Shown here one piece after another: positions 9,418-20,452 of a stretch of DNA of 64,000 nt (its first letter is position 1; every line of letters starts with the position of its first letter). Source of the DNA: Hygrophila difformis (taxonomy: Eukaryota > Streptophyta > Magnoliopsida > Lamiales > Acanthaceae). A model generated the notes under the pieces. The model ran no database searches, was not told the origin of the DNA, and saw nothing but the letters and a program-made list of their open reading frames with translations. Both the position numbers and the translations under genes were made by a program. The stretch spans positions 33,676,080-33,740,079 of the forward strand of contig JAOANR010000003.1 of the NCBI GenBank assembly GCA_030278955.1, given 5' to 3'.

Positions 9418-11000
9418 GGTCAGGATAAGAGGGGTAGGGACAACCGTTCCGGAAACAATGCGGTAGGGAACAACTTTCGGGGAGATCTGAACAGACCCCC
9501 TCAAAACAACAACAGAGGATATGACGATAGAACCCTTTTCCGGGGTAACCCGGTACCACCTTGCCCGAGGTGCGGCAGGCCTCATTTGGCCAGAGGGTGC
9601 CCCCAACAGGGCGCCTGCTACAGGTGTGGTCGCAACGGCCACATGGCGAATGAGTGCCGCACTCGACTGGAAAACATCACCAAGAGGGAGGACTTAGGCA
9701 CGGGGCCAACTCAGCCTCGCAACCAGGATGGACGGAATGGAAACAACCAGGGGTATAGACCCCCTCAAAACCAGAATCTCAATCAGAATCAACGTCCCCC
9801 ACAGAATCCAAATCAGCAACAGAATCAGAACCCGAACCGGGACCAGCAAGGCAACCCGGGACGTCCGATGGGGCGATTGAATGTCATCAATGAGGCAGAT
9901 GTGCCTATGCAGGGGGACGTAATGGGAGGTACGTTCCATGTCTTAAGTACACCCCTTAGAGTTTTGTTTGACTCAGGAGCTAGTTGTTCGATAATATCAT
10001 CTAGAGTCTTACCTGAACTAGATCTACCTAAGTGCGAATTGATTAACTTAGGGATTCAACTTCCATCGGGAGAGGTAGTATCATGCTCTAAGCGATATAA
10101 CGGAATTCCGATAGTTATAAAGAACGTAGAGTTTTTCGCGAACTTAGTAGAATTCGAACTACAGGATTTTGACGTCATACTAGGAATGGATTGGCTAACC
10201 CGATATAAAGCCGTGATCGATTGCCAAAAACAAAAGATCACGTTGTCAAAGAGTCGGGGAAGGAGAGTCATCTTTTACTCCCAACCCCCTAAGAAGTCTA
10301 CCAAGATAGTTAACGCCATGAAGCTATGTAGCTTAATGTGTAAGGGTTACGCGTTATATGCATGCTACATTCATAACCTTGAGGCCGAAGAGGTCAAGGT
10401 GGATAACATTCCGGTGGTGAGAGAATACCCGGATGTATTCCCGGAAGACGTTCCCGGCATGCCACCTGAGAGAGATCTGGAATTCACTATAGATCTTATT
10501 CCGGGAACGGAGCCTGTCTCAAAGGCTCCTTACCGTATGGCGCCGCTGGAAATGAAGGAACTAAAAGAACAACTCGAGGAGTTGCTAGAAAAGGGCTACA
10601 TAAGGCCGAGCACGTCCCCATGGGGAGCCCCGGTCTTATTCGTGAAGAAGAAAGATGGAGGTCTACGACTATGCATCGATTATAGAGGACTTAACCAAGT
10701 CACGGTCAAGAACAAGTACCCGTTGCCCAGAATCGAGGATTTGTTCGACCAACTGAAGGGAGCTTCAGTATTTTCAAAGATCGACCTACGATCCGGATAT
10801 CACCAGTTAAGGATCGCCGAAAAGGATATCCCAAAGACGGCATTCAGAACTCGCTACGGGCATTACGAATTCACGGTGCTATCATTCGGGCTGACGAACG
10901 CCCCAGCGATGTTCATGAATCTCATGAATAACGTGTTTCGAGAACTATTAGATCAATGCGTAGTGGTGTTCATAGATGACATCCTGATCTACTCGAAAGG
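9418..11000 (+). CDS. Element A gag C-terminus, protease and first part of reverse transcriptase
   Basis: This continues the gag frame after the TAG at 9415. Two adjacent CCHC-type knuckles are visible: [13 protein letters not shown] near 9560-9598 and [14 protein letters not shown] near 9616-9657. A Q/N-rich linker follows (9720-9870), then the aspartic protease active site DSGASC at about 9969-9986 and the RT with [16 protein letters not shown] and the catalytic FIDD at about 10970-10983. An ATG-initiated ORF within it runs 9586-11328, but its last 110 or so codons are out of frame: after IYSK the RT continues in the next frame at about 10998. A one-base net change there separates this piece from the rest of pol. 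Family identity is certain; the element is not autonomous as sequenced. Confidence 0.88.
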
Positions 11001-13336
11001 GCGAAGAAGAGCATTCCGAACACTTACACAAAGTGTTAGGGATCTTACGAGCAAATCAGTTGTATGGCAAGCTGTCCAAATGCGACTTCTGGCTAAAAGA
11101 AGTGGCATTTCTGGGACATATCGTATTCGCCAACGGAGTGGCAGTAGACCCAGCAAAGATCTCGGCAGTAACCGAATGGGTGCCACCGAAGAATCCAACC
11201 GAGATAAGAAGTTTTCTCGGATTGGCAGGGTACTACCGAAGGTTCGTAAAGGATTTCTCAAGGATCGCTCGCCCATTGACACAGCTGCTAAAGAAAGGGG
11301 TGAAATACGACTGGACCAGTGCGTGTGATTCCGCATTCCAAGAATTGAAGAAACGGCTTACTACAGCACCGGTGTTGACATTACCATCGGAGGATGGAGA
11401 CTTCGAGGTGTACAGCGACGCCTCGAAGGAAGGATTGGGATGCGTACTAAGGCAAGATCAAAGGGTCATAGCATACGCATCACGTCAACTAAAGCCACAC
11501 GAAGAGAACTACCCGACGCACGACTTAGAGCTAGCCGCAGTCGTGTTCGCTCTAAAGATATGGAGGCATTACCTCTATGGGCGAAAGTGTCGGATGTTCA
11601 CCGACCATAAGAGCCTCAAGTATATATTCACGCAAAAAGAGCTGAATTTGAGGCAAAGAAGATGGTTGGAACTGATTAAGGATTACGACCTGGAAATCGC
11701 GTACCACGAAGGAAAAGCCAACGTCGTGGCCGATGCCTTGAGTCGAAAGACTCAACACGTGGTGAATTCACTTGTGGTACCGGCCGAGTTGTACAAAGAC
11801 TTGGAAAAATTAAGTCTGGAGTTGGTACACTCCGGCGAAGTAAGTGAGGTCGTCAACACGATGGTAGTAGGATCTACCATACTTGATGAGATACGACTAG
11901 CACAACAGGGTGATGAAAAGCTGGAGGAAATTAGGAAGAGCATTGCTGAAGGAAAGGCAATGGATTTTAAAATCCATGAGGACGGAAGCATCCGCTTCAA
12001 GGGAAGGTGGTGCATACCGCGGAAATGCGAGGACCTGAAGCAAAGAGTGATGGAGGAAGGCCATAATACCCCATATTCGGTCCACCCCGGAGGCGAGAAG
12101 CTATACAAGGACATAAGGAAGAACTATTGGTGGCCGAACATGAAGAGAGAAATAGCCGAGTTTGTGGCGAGATGCCTTACCTGCCAGAAGGTCAAGGCCG
12201 TACGGCAGAAACCCTTAGGATTAATGCAGCCATTGGAAATCCCAAGTTGGAAATGGGATAGCATTTCAATGGACTTCGTCTCGGGGTTACCACGTTCACC
12301 GAAGGGGATGAATAAAATCTGGGTGATCGTGGATAGGTTGACAAAAGCTGCCATATTTATCCCAATGAAGGATACCTGGTCCATGGACCAATTGGCAAGG
12401 GCATATGTCGACAACGTGGTCCGACGACATGGAGTACCACATGACATCATCTCGGACAGAGACAGTAGATTCGTCTCACATTTTTGGACAAAACTACAAG
12501 AAGCCCTCGGTACAAAGATAAAGATGAGCACCGCGTTCCATCCCATGACGGATGGACAAACGGAAAGGACGATCCAAACTTTGGAGGACATGCTGAGGGC
12601 ATGCGTATTAGAGTTTAAAGGAAGTTGGGAAAATCACTTACCCTTGATCGAATTTTCCTACAACAACAGCTACCATGCTAGCATTGGCATGGCACCTTTC
12701 GAGGCACTGTATGGACGCAAATGCCGAAGCCCATTGAGCTGGGAAGAGGGCGAGAGGACTATGGTAATTGGACCGCAACTTGTTGAGGACATGGCTCAAC
12801 AAGTCAAAATAATCCAAGGAAAGATGAGAGCCGCGCAAGACCGGCAAAAGAGCTATGCCGACGTGAGACGGCAAGATTTGGAATTCCAAATAGGCGATAA
12901 GGTCATGTTAAAGGTATCACCGATGAAGGGTGTGATGCGCTTTGGCAAGCGGGGAAAATTAAGCCCATGGTACATAGGACCATACGAGATCCTAGAAAGA
13001 GTCGGGAATCTTGCATACCGACTAGCACTACCACCACAATTTGCTCGTGTCCACGACGTGTTCCACGTCTCGCAACTGAAGAAATACGTCCATGATCCGA
13101 CCCACATACTCCAACCGGAGGAAATTGAGTTGGACGATGACTTAAGCTACGAAGAAATTCCGGTGCGAATACTCGACAAGAAGGAGAGGGTAACAAGGAA
13201 TAAGACCGTGAGAATGGTCAAGGTTCTCTGGTCTAACCACGAAGCCGAGACGGCAACGTGGGAGCTGGAAGCAGACATGAAGGATCGTTACCCAACCCTA
13301 TTCCAAGACAGTGCGACCACAGTTATGGGGACATAA
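11000..13336 (+). CDS. Element A pol: RT end, RNase H, integrase and chromodomain-like C-terminus
   Basis: This frame is shifted relative to the upstream RT. Its first ATG is at 11033, but RT sequence is readable from about 11000. It carries the RT thumb ([24 protein letters not shown]), RNase H ([14 protein letters not shown] near 11410, then FTDHKSL), the integrase zinc finger ([13 protein letters not shown]..., then CLTCQKVKA, about 12065-12195), the D,D-35-E core (MDFVSG near 12271; ISDRDSRF near 12447-12470; GQTERTIQ near 12550) and an integrase C-terminal domain. The last 60 or so residues ([23 protein letters not shown]) are chromodomain-like, a module that steers insertion to chromatin in chromoviruses. 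The stop codon is followed by a 284-bp 3' UTR leading to the PPT and 3' LTR. All catalytic residues looked for are present. Confidence 0.9.
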   Translation, partial: GEEEHSEHLHKVLGILRANQLYGKLSKCDFWLKEVAFLGHIVFANGVAVDPAKISAVTEWVPPKNPTEIRSFLGLAGYYRRFVKDFSRIARPLTQLLKKGVKYDWTSACDSAFQELKKRLTTAPVLTLPSEDGDFEVYSDASKEGLGCVLRQDQRVIAYASRQLKPHEENYPTHDLELAAVVFALKIWRHYLYGRKCRMFTDHKSLKYIFTQKELNLRQRRWLELIKDYDLEIAYHEGKANVVADALSRKTQHVVNSLVVPAELYKDLEKLSLELVHSGEVSEVVNTMVVGSTILDEIRLAQQGDEKLEEIRKSIAEGKAMDFKIHEDGSIRFKGRWCIPRKCEDLKQRVMEEGHNTPYSVHPGGEKLYKDIRKNYWWPNMKREIAEFVARCLTCQKVKAVRQKPLGLMQPLEIPSWKWDSISMDFVSGLPRSPKGMNKIWVIVDRLTKAAIFIPMKDTWSMDQLARAYVDNVVRRHGVPHDIISDRDSRFVSHFWTKLQEALGTKIKMSTAFHPMTDGQTERTIQTLEDMLRACVLEFKGSWENHLPLIEFSYNNSYHASIGMAPFEALYGRKCRSPLSWEEGERTMVIGPQLVEDMAQQVKIIQGKMRAAQDRQKSYADVRRQDLEFQIGDKVMLKVSPMKGVMRFGKRGKLSPWYIGPYEILERVGNLAYRLALPPQFARVHDVFHVSQLKKYVHDPTHILQPEEIELDDDLSYEEIPVRILDKKERVTRNKTVRMVKVLWSNHEAETATWELEADMKDRYPTLFQDSATTVMGT

Positions 13337-13581
13337 CTGTAATCTTAAGAGGGGGAGGATGTGACAACCCGAGTATTTCTGAATATTTTGTACGAATACT
13401 TTGTACCCCAAATAAACAAATTCAAATTTTTTTGAACTACGTAATGACTTGATCCCTTCACGGGGTACGTAGGCAACTCGGAAATTTCAATTCTGGGTTC
13501 AGTCAAATAATAACAAACAATGACACACAATAATACAATCGCTTAATCAAACAATTCCCGAACTCGCGAGAGGATGAAGTA

Positions 13582-13620
13582 CAACTTCGAGGACGAAGTT
13601 GGTTCTTAAGGGGGGTAGAC
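13582..13620 (+). promoter_or_regulatory. Conserved hairpin and polypurine tract of element A
   Basis: CAACTTCG-agga-CGAAGTTG (13582-13601) is a perfect 8-bp stem. It is followed by ttcttaaggggggtagac, the purine-rich tract that primes plus-strand DNA and ends exactly at the LTR start (13621). The same stem and tract order is found in elements B, C and F. Confidence 0.8.
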
Positions 13621-16123
13621 TGTAATACCCGTAAATTTTAGAATATAAAAATAGGAATTAATCCAATAGGAGAGAAGGTTTCGTTTCCGAGAACCCGTAG
13701 ACGCGGAAATGCACGGAAGTCAAAGGACGACGAATTAGAACCCGACGGACCAAAACCGACGGTCTTAGGATTTCAAGCATGTAATCGAATTGAGACGGAA
13801 TAAATTTATGATGAGAAGCATAATCCGAAAATGACCCGGAAAAATCGAGCGCGAAAACGGGGAAGGATAGAAGTCCGAAAGAGAGGAGAAAAAGACCCGA
13901 CGGATCGAATCGCACGGACCCGCCCGGACCGCAGTCCAGGCGAGTCTCGCGCGCTGGCCGGGCGGGGTTTGGCTAAAAGGCGCGCCAACCCCGCGTGGCC
14001 CTACAGGTTTTGGCAACTTGCGCGTTTTCGGCGATTTCTTACCATAATTCGACCTCCCGACTTTGGAAAGGGGATTTTGGACGGGGGAAGTGAATAAGGA
14101 CGACCTAGGGTTGTCTCCACCCCATTTTGCAGCCTCCAAAACCCTCCCGATTCACTCTCAAACTCTCCCAAACTCTCTCCAAAGCCAAAACACTTTCCGG
14201 CGACTTCCCGACGACTTTCCGATCACTTCCCGGCAACGAAAACCGACGAAGGAGGCGTGGAATACAAGATCCCTAGTGTTCTAATCTGTGGTAAGTCGTT
14301 CATAGATTTCCATTTAAGTTTTTGAACCCGAAAACTCGATCTAACATTGGATTTCTTCGTCCGATTCGAAATCGTGGCCAAAGTCGGAAGCTTGACGTTG
14401 AGGGGATCCGTTCGTAGGATTTTGGACGAGCCAGCGATCTTAGGACGACCCAAAACTCCTTATCTCTGTAAGTTGAGCCTTCCATATCAATTCGGGTGAT
14501 TTCGGGGCGTCCGGTATAGGCGTAATGTAACGAAACGTAAAAATCAAAATTAAAAACCCCAACTTGCGCAGTTTCTGTTTTCGGCCTAAAACTTATATTT
14601 CGAGGATTCAATCCGAGAAACTCAAAACTAGACTTTTAATCCTAACACATAAATCTAGGTTGTGTAAAAATTTCAGACATTTTCGTTAACGTTTGCTATT
14701 TTCAATCGCATCGAAAAGAAACTATTTTGACAAAACGTGTTGAAATCTGCCTATGAACATGTTCGAACTTAGTGAATTTATTTCTATATTTTCTAGTCCG
14801 ATTTGATCTTTACAATCTAAATGAAAGTTGTAGATAATCATGTCTAGTATGTGCATATTAAATTTCAGAATTTTTGGAGTCCATTTGATATGTTAAAAAG
14901 TCGAGATTTTGAACTGTGTCAAACCTGAGTTCGGACAGATTTCTGATTGCATAATAAAATCGATTTTTGACATGTTTCCTCAACTTATTTCGGAAAAGTT
15001 AAAACACGAAAGTTGTTTGTTAGGGTGTTTTGCATAAACTGTGATGATTTCAGATTTTTCGGACTTAAATCGAATTTTTAAATTGAAAAGGCGCAAACTG
15101 TGACGCCAAGATACTTTTAAATCGAAGGATTTTGAAATTTCGAAACGAACGATCAAAGATTTGAAATACGATACATCTACACTTTTGAAAAACCCCGATA
15201 CATTAAATCTAAACGATACATGAGATACTTGGTGGAGGGTGAGTGCTCTGCAGGGTGCCCCTCTAGCCTTTCTCTTCGGGCCTATAATGGACGAGAGAAT
15301 TTGATGAGATATTACGCCAATCGGCGGGAGATACATGGCCTACTCTCTCGGGTTGTCCGTATGGATTTCTCGAGGCTCCGGAGTGTTACTGGGTATGGCA
15401 GATACGGCTGCGGCCGCCGGATCACCGGCTAAACGAGATACTTACGAAACGGCTGCGGCCGCCGGATCACCGGCTATACAAAACACTGAGAAATGGTTAC
15501 GTAACGGGGAAATAAAAGATTTAATATTTTTAAGTATTTATTTATTTTTGCATGTCTTTAAATTATGCATTTAAATTATGTCTTTAAATTTCATATCATG
15601 ACTAAATTGTTATTGTGGATTAGATGCATGTTTAAGTACACAATTAAAATTATTATTTCCTTTAAATTTTGTGAATGCATGTTAGGAGTGAAATTTTAAA
15701 TTATCTAATTAAATCTCTTTATTGCTATGTTAGGATCGATTTACTCAGTATTTTATATACTGATAAAATTGTTGTTTTCTCTTTTCTTTCAGAGTACGGA
15801 GATAATGCATAGCATGTGCATTGGGGGATGGATTTATTAAACATTGTTTATTTGCTTTTTACGATACTTGCATAACGGGCTTGTAAATCCCGAGTTTTGG
15901 CCATGTCGGCCCATTTTACATTGTTCCGCTGCGATATATTATTATTACTACTATATGTGTGGATGATACTTATTATTTTTACATAGATTTCCGGACTTGT
16001 TTTTAAATCTTTTTGCGATACCTATAGCCTTGCATCTCTTTGGCAAGCTCGGAGAATCCGTGTCTTGCTGGAGAGATGTGGCGGTGACATCCCGGTCTGG
16101 GTTATCAAATCCGGGGTGTTACA
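13621..16123 (+). mobile_element. 3' LTR of element A (2503 bp)
   Basis: It begins TGTAATACCCG directly after the polypurine tract and ends CCGGGGTGTTACA, with TGTAA...TTACA inverted ends. Its sequence is close to the solo LTR at 38742-41229, in the opposite orientation. Inside are a splice-donor-like site (CT|GTAAGTT, intron from 14468), a pyrimidine-rich acceptor (ttttctttcag, ending 15792), and two GC-rich minisatellite units carrying ggctgcggccgccgga near 15405-15425 and 15450-15480. LTRs supply promoter and polyadenylation signals. Long ORFs inside it (for example 13831-14097) have no protein-like features. The partner 5' LTR is not in the assembly. Confidence 0.88.
14468..15792 (+). other. 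Predicted intron inside the LTR of element A
   Basis: The donor is CT|GTAAGTTGAG at 14468 and the acceptor is ttgttttctcttttctttcAG ending at 15792. Equivalent donors and acceptors occur in five other LTR copies (see entries for E, B, solo and C). If used, RNA starting upstream of the donor would lose most of the LTR from its leader. Not tested by transcript data. Confidence 0.5.
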
Positions 16124-16184
16124 TAATAATAGTTTAAAAATTATAATACAAGTTTTAAAAACAGTCCGGGCTCTGATACCACTT
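16124..16184 (-). other. 61-bp leader remnant with iMet primer-binding site of orphan LTR E
   Basis: On the minus strand, TGGTATCAGAGCC (about 16169-16181) is complementary to the 3' end of plant initiator-methionine tRNA. It lies 3 bases inside the edge of LTR E. Only about 60 bp of the element interior remain before the end of element A's 3' LTR at 16123. The A/T-rich filler resembles the same position in element B (36080-36120). Confidence 0.75.
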
Positions 16185-16517
16185 TGTAACACCCCGGATT
16201 TGATAACCCATGCCGGGATGTCACCGCCACACCTCCCAAGCAAGACACGACTTCATTCGAGCTCACTTGAAAGATGCAAGGCTAAGGGTATAAAATAATT
16301 TTAAACAACCAAGTCCGGAAATACTTATATTTAAATATAATAATCATCCATACACGCAGCGGAAATATAAGTTGTGCAGCGGAAATAAAGTATAAGGGCC
16401 GACATGGCCAAAACACGGGTTAAACAGGCCCGTTCATACTAAAGTCTAATGCAAATTTAAAATAAAGTGTTCCCAAAAATTCCCATGCATGTACGTGCTC
16501 AGTATAATCCATATGCT

Positions 16518-18183
16518 CTGTAGGAAAAAGAAGGAAATGGTTTGGGTCAGCAAAACGTGCTGAGTAAGTTAACACCTAGCATGACTTAGGGGTTTCAAAG
16601 CCTTTAATTAAATTTAATAAAAACATGCTTGGAGGTAATACACGATTTAAGTTAATCATCCACTAATAATTAAATGGCATAATTTAAAATAAAGAAAATA
16701 TTCAATTCTCTTAATTCTCTCATGATTTCAGGATTTGGTATTTCAAGGATTTCACTCTTTTACTTTTGTTCGATATGATCTAGTATAATATGTTCTCGGA
16801 AAAATGGACCCGCAATAATTTAAACGCATCCTAGGGAATCAAACCCGTAGGATCAACACACGTCCTGGGGGAACGAACCCGCAGGAAAACAAACGGTCGC
16901 CCTTGGGGAATCGAACCCGCAAGAACTCAAATACATCCTAGGGAATTGAACCCATAGGAATCAACACACATCCTGGGGAATCGAACCCGCAGGAAAACAA
17001 ACGATCGCCCTTGGGGAATCGAACCCGCAAGAACTCAAATACATCCTAGGGAATTGAACCCATAGGAATCAACACACATCCTGGGGAATCGAACCCGCAG
17101 GAAAACAAATACATCCTAGGGAATTGAACCCATAGGAATCAACACACATCCTGGGGAATCGGACCCGCAGGAAAACAAACGATCGCCCTTGGGGAATCGA
17201 ACCCGCAAGAACTCAAATACATCCTAGGGAATTGAACCCATAGGAATCAACACACATCCTGGGGAATCGAACCCGCAGGAAAACAAACGATCGCCCTTGG
17301 GGAATCAAACTCGCAAGGTAAGAACACATTTCGCAAGTTTCACAAGTTCTCAAAATATAATTTACACAAGTCTCTGTCTTACTCCATAATTATTTAAAAA
17401 TTTATTTTAAGTCCAAAAATTCTGAAATTTCAAAGGTAACTCGAAAACACAGAGACGAACAAGTTTCGTATTTTAAGTTTCTCGATCCGGGTTAAGGAGA
17501 CGAGTCAAAAATCAAGTCTTTCACATAAGTAGTGTGCTGTCAGGTTTCAGATTCGACACCGTTCAAAGATTCGACTTTTTAAGATATCGAATGGACTCCA
17601 AAAATTCTGAAATTTTATATGCACATACTAGACATGATTTCCTACAACTTTTCTTTAGATTGTAAAGATCAAATCAGACTATAAATATAGAACTATGCTC
17701 ATCAATTTCGGACCATTGCACTGTCAGATTTCAAAAAGGGTTTTAAATCACAGTTTATGTTCGGATCAGTTTGGGGTAGCAAACATTGATGAAAATCGAT
17801 GAAATTTTTACACAACATAGTTTAATGTGTTAGGATCAAAAGTCTAGTTTTGAGTTTTTCGGTTTGAACTCTTGAAGTAGGGGTTTTGGTCCGATTTCAA
17901 ATCTGTCACAGTTCCAAGTTCGACTTTTAGGGCAGGTTCATTGGAGGCCGGTTTCGGATATCAAAACACAATGAAAAATTATGAAAATTTTACACAAACT
18001 AGATCTGTCTTAGGAAAATTTTTCATATTTTGAGTTTTTCCGTTTGAGCGGTTTTAGGGGTTCGAAAAATTCGCACCAAATCACTGCGCCGGGGGTTTCT
18101 CGTGGTGACAGATTTTTGAGTTTCTAAATCTCTATGTTTGATTGCATTTTAAGTCACCCAAAACCAAGTAAGCATTAACTTAC
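16518..18183 (-). other. Predicted intron inside LTR E, containing the minisatellite
   Basis: On the minus strand, CT|GTAAGTTAATGC opens it at 18183 and tttccttctttttcctacAG closes it at 16518, giving 1666 bp. The donor context is nearly the same as in element B. The whole B-box-like repeat array lies inside. Splicing is predicted from motif conservation only. Confidence 0.5.
16826..17318 (-). repeat. Minisatellite of 14 units, each resembling a tRNA T-arm / pol III B box
   Basis: Fourteen units of about 33-38 bp. Three unit types alternate (plus strand: catcctgggga.., cgcccttgggga.., catcctaggga..), making a higher-order repeat of about 110 bp that is repeated with one type skipped near 17107. 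The minus strand of six units contains GGTTCGATTCC and of four units GGTTCAATTCC, all matching the B-box consensus GGTTCRANTCC. Four more units differ by one or two changes. The full core reads GCGGGTTCGATTCCCC, like a tRNA T-arm. No A box or acceptor stem accompanies it, so these are not tRNA genes. Confidence 0.85.
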
Positions 18184-19225
18184 AGTGGGGATGATGTCTA
18201 GGAGGTCACGGGGTCGTCCGGAATCCACGGGATGTCACGAACGAATCTCCTCAAGTCGGTTTCCTCTTCCAACGTCCACGAACCGAATCCGCAAGTAAAA
18301 ATCCTTAGTTAGATTCGATTTTCGGATTCAAAAAGGTGTAGATAAACTCAAAAACTACTTACCAACGTCCTAGGGGTCTGTCCTCTCCTTCTCAAGTCCT
18401 TCTTGTTCGGATTTCGTCGTCGGAACTTCAAGAACACAAGGGATTTCGGGGTTTTCGACTTTGGGAGGAGTCGGAGAGAATGTGAGGAGAAGATGGCTGC
18501 TCTAGGGTTGTATTTTTCGAATTTAGGGTTAGGGAGCAGTCTAAGGTCGTCCCCTATATCCTTCCATAGCCCGGGATTGAGTTTCCATCGTCGGGGGTCG
18601 AAAATATGGCAAGAAAATCGTCGGGACGCGTTGTTGCCGTTTTCTGGGGAGCTCACGCGCTCTTGGCGCGCTCCTAGGCTAAAGACCGCGCGGCCAGCGC
18701 GCGGCCTCCGCCTGGACCTCGGTCCGGGCGGGTCCATGGGATCCGATCGGGCCTTTTCTCCTCTCTTTCGGACTTATGTGCTCCTACATTTTCGGGCTCG
18801 ATTTTTCGGGTCATTCTCGGATTATAAATTCTTATCTTAAATTAATCTCGTCTCGAGTTAATCCCGTACTTGAAATCTTGAGTCCGTTGCATTTGGATTC
18901 GTCGGCTTCTAATTCGTCGTCTTTTGACTCCCGTGCAACAATTTATCTAATTAATTTATTTCCAACTTCACGGGTTCCTGGAATTAAAATTCTTTTCTTT
19001 CTTGAATTTAGTTTCAATTCTTTTGACTCGATTTCATGGAATGTCTCCGGGCTTCCTTTCCCTCCTTTATTCCATTTTGAATTTTTGAATCTATCGGCGT
19101 TTCATTTCCGAGCAATAATTTATTGCGATAAATTATTTTCTTCTTCTCGGAGATATTTCAACCTTGATTTGATTAAGAAATAAATTTTATTCCTTTGGAC
19201 GCCGATAAAAATCCCGGGTATTACA

Positions 19226-20065
19226 TACACACACATTAAAACAAAAGGGATACAAACCACAAAGAAAAGGATTTACACAGAGGGTGGCGAAACAATGAGA
19301 AATAGGGAGATTGACTTACAGTACACCAGATTATGATTGTAGCACAAGAAATCTTTGGTTCGATTAGCAAGGGAGATCGCCTCCGACGTCCTAACTTATC
19401 CGAGATGACTGCGTTCTTGAAAGATAGACGTGGAGAAGGTTATGGATGTTTTTCTACAGTCTTGACCAGAGGAATGAAAGACTAAGAAGATGATTTACCG
19501 TCTAAACTCGAAGGAAGAATGGGAAATCCTGATATGTCCGCTGCCTCCACAAAGAACTCTCTAGGGTTTTCTTCTCTTCTTTTTTTCTTTTTTTCCGATC
19601 GGTAGTTCTGCTATGGGAAGAGGGAGTGCGTAATGTAGGTTTTGGAATCTGTTTAGACGGTAACAAGAATGGGTTGTTGGACGATTTTTGGGGTTCAAAT
19701 ATCTGATAATTTCACCTCCTAATCGGGTTTGAATCTCTTACGAAAGATTTGAAGGAGATATCTCATATAGTGATTATGCTCATAGGCAAGGATTGGGCGG
19801 TAACAAGAAAGGATTTGAAAGTTACAAGTTGCCCAAAAATTCTCCTATATTGTTATTATGATCATATAAAATACGATCCACCCTAGTTACTATTTATTTC
19901 TTTTATTCTCATTGAATAATAAATATATACTAATTGAATCAATTCAATCCAACCCATAGTGGCAAGGACTGGCACGGTGAGAAGAATGCATATCATATTG
20001 GAATTTGTCTTTTTCTTGTTTTCATCCCATAATAGCAGATTAGTCTAATGATATAAATTAACCAT

Positions 20066-20158
<93 letters not shown>

Positions 20159-20262
20159 TGATTAGGTTAATAGAACCATAACTATACTACTGACCATAAT
20201 ATTAACATACCTATTAATCAATAAATCAATATGGAATTAATAAAATAATCTCGGGTGTTATA
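19226..20262 (-). mobile_element. Truncated 3' LTR of element F
   Basis: It ends at the polypurine tract of element F (plus strand ..ctcgggtgttata then gtctaccctcc), with the terminal TG of the minus strand changed to TA. It keeps the splice-donor-like CTGTAAGTC (intron from 19319 downward), but the acceptor and the rest of the LTR are missing because LTR E begins at 19225. A 90-bp (AAT)n microsatellite lies inside. No genes seen. Confidence 0.6.
20070..20158. repeat. (AAT)n microsatellite
   Basis: About 29 uninterrupted AAT/ATA units inside the truncated LTR of element F. Confidence 0.95.
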
Positions 20263-20281
20263 GTCTACCCTCCTCAAGATT

Positions 20282-20301
20282 CAACTTCGTCCTCGAAGTT
20301 G
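20282..20301 (-). promoter_or_regulatory. Conserved pre-PPT hairpin of element F
   Basis: An 8-bp stem CAACTTCG/CGAAGTTG with a tcct-type loop, in the same place as in elements A, B and C, about 20 bp from the polypurine tract ggagggtagac. Confidence 0.75.
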
Positions 20302-20452
20302 CCTATCATTCAATTAATGGTTGGAAGGAAGATACCGAAGATATACGTGACGATTATACATGAAGAGTATAACTAGGAATATAACTAGATGTGACATACC
20401 TTCATGTTAACTACTCCTCGGTAGTTACATCTTCCCTCGCTTAGGATGATAG

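Larger units (their letters stand above)
16185..19225 (-). mobile_element. Orphan 5' LTR E (3041 bp), minus orientation
   Basis: It starts TGTAACACCCCGG and ends CCCGGGTATTACA, the same termini as the other chromovirus LTRs here, but it is longer because of the minisatellite at 16826-17318. Its primer site lies at its low-coordinate side, which marks it as a 5' LTR of a minus-strand element whose body is gone. The five bases on its two sides (cactt and tacac) do not match, so it is not a clean solo LTR. Predicted LTR intron: donor at 18183, acceptor at 16518. It meets element A's 3' LTR head to head and cuts LTR F at its other edge. Confidence 0.8.

Noticed and set aside
13831..14097. Arg-rich ORF in LTR A, and similar ORFs in the other LTRs (18403-18840, 30360-30740, 40700-41192)
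   Set aside because: GC-rich LTR sequence read in several frames on both strands; the encoded residues are not conserved in one frame.
16826..17318. CRISPR-like array
   Set aside because: Units are contiguous minisatellite copies without unique spacers, in plant DNA within an LTR.
16826..17318. tRNA gene cluster
   Set aside because: Only the T-arm/B-box part is present; no A box, anticodon arm or acceptor stem.
16185..19225. LTR E as a clean solo LTR
   Set aside because: Flanking five-base words differ and a primer site with leader remnant is attached on one side.
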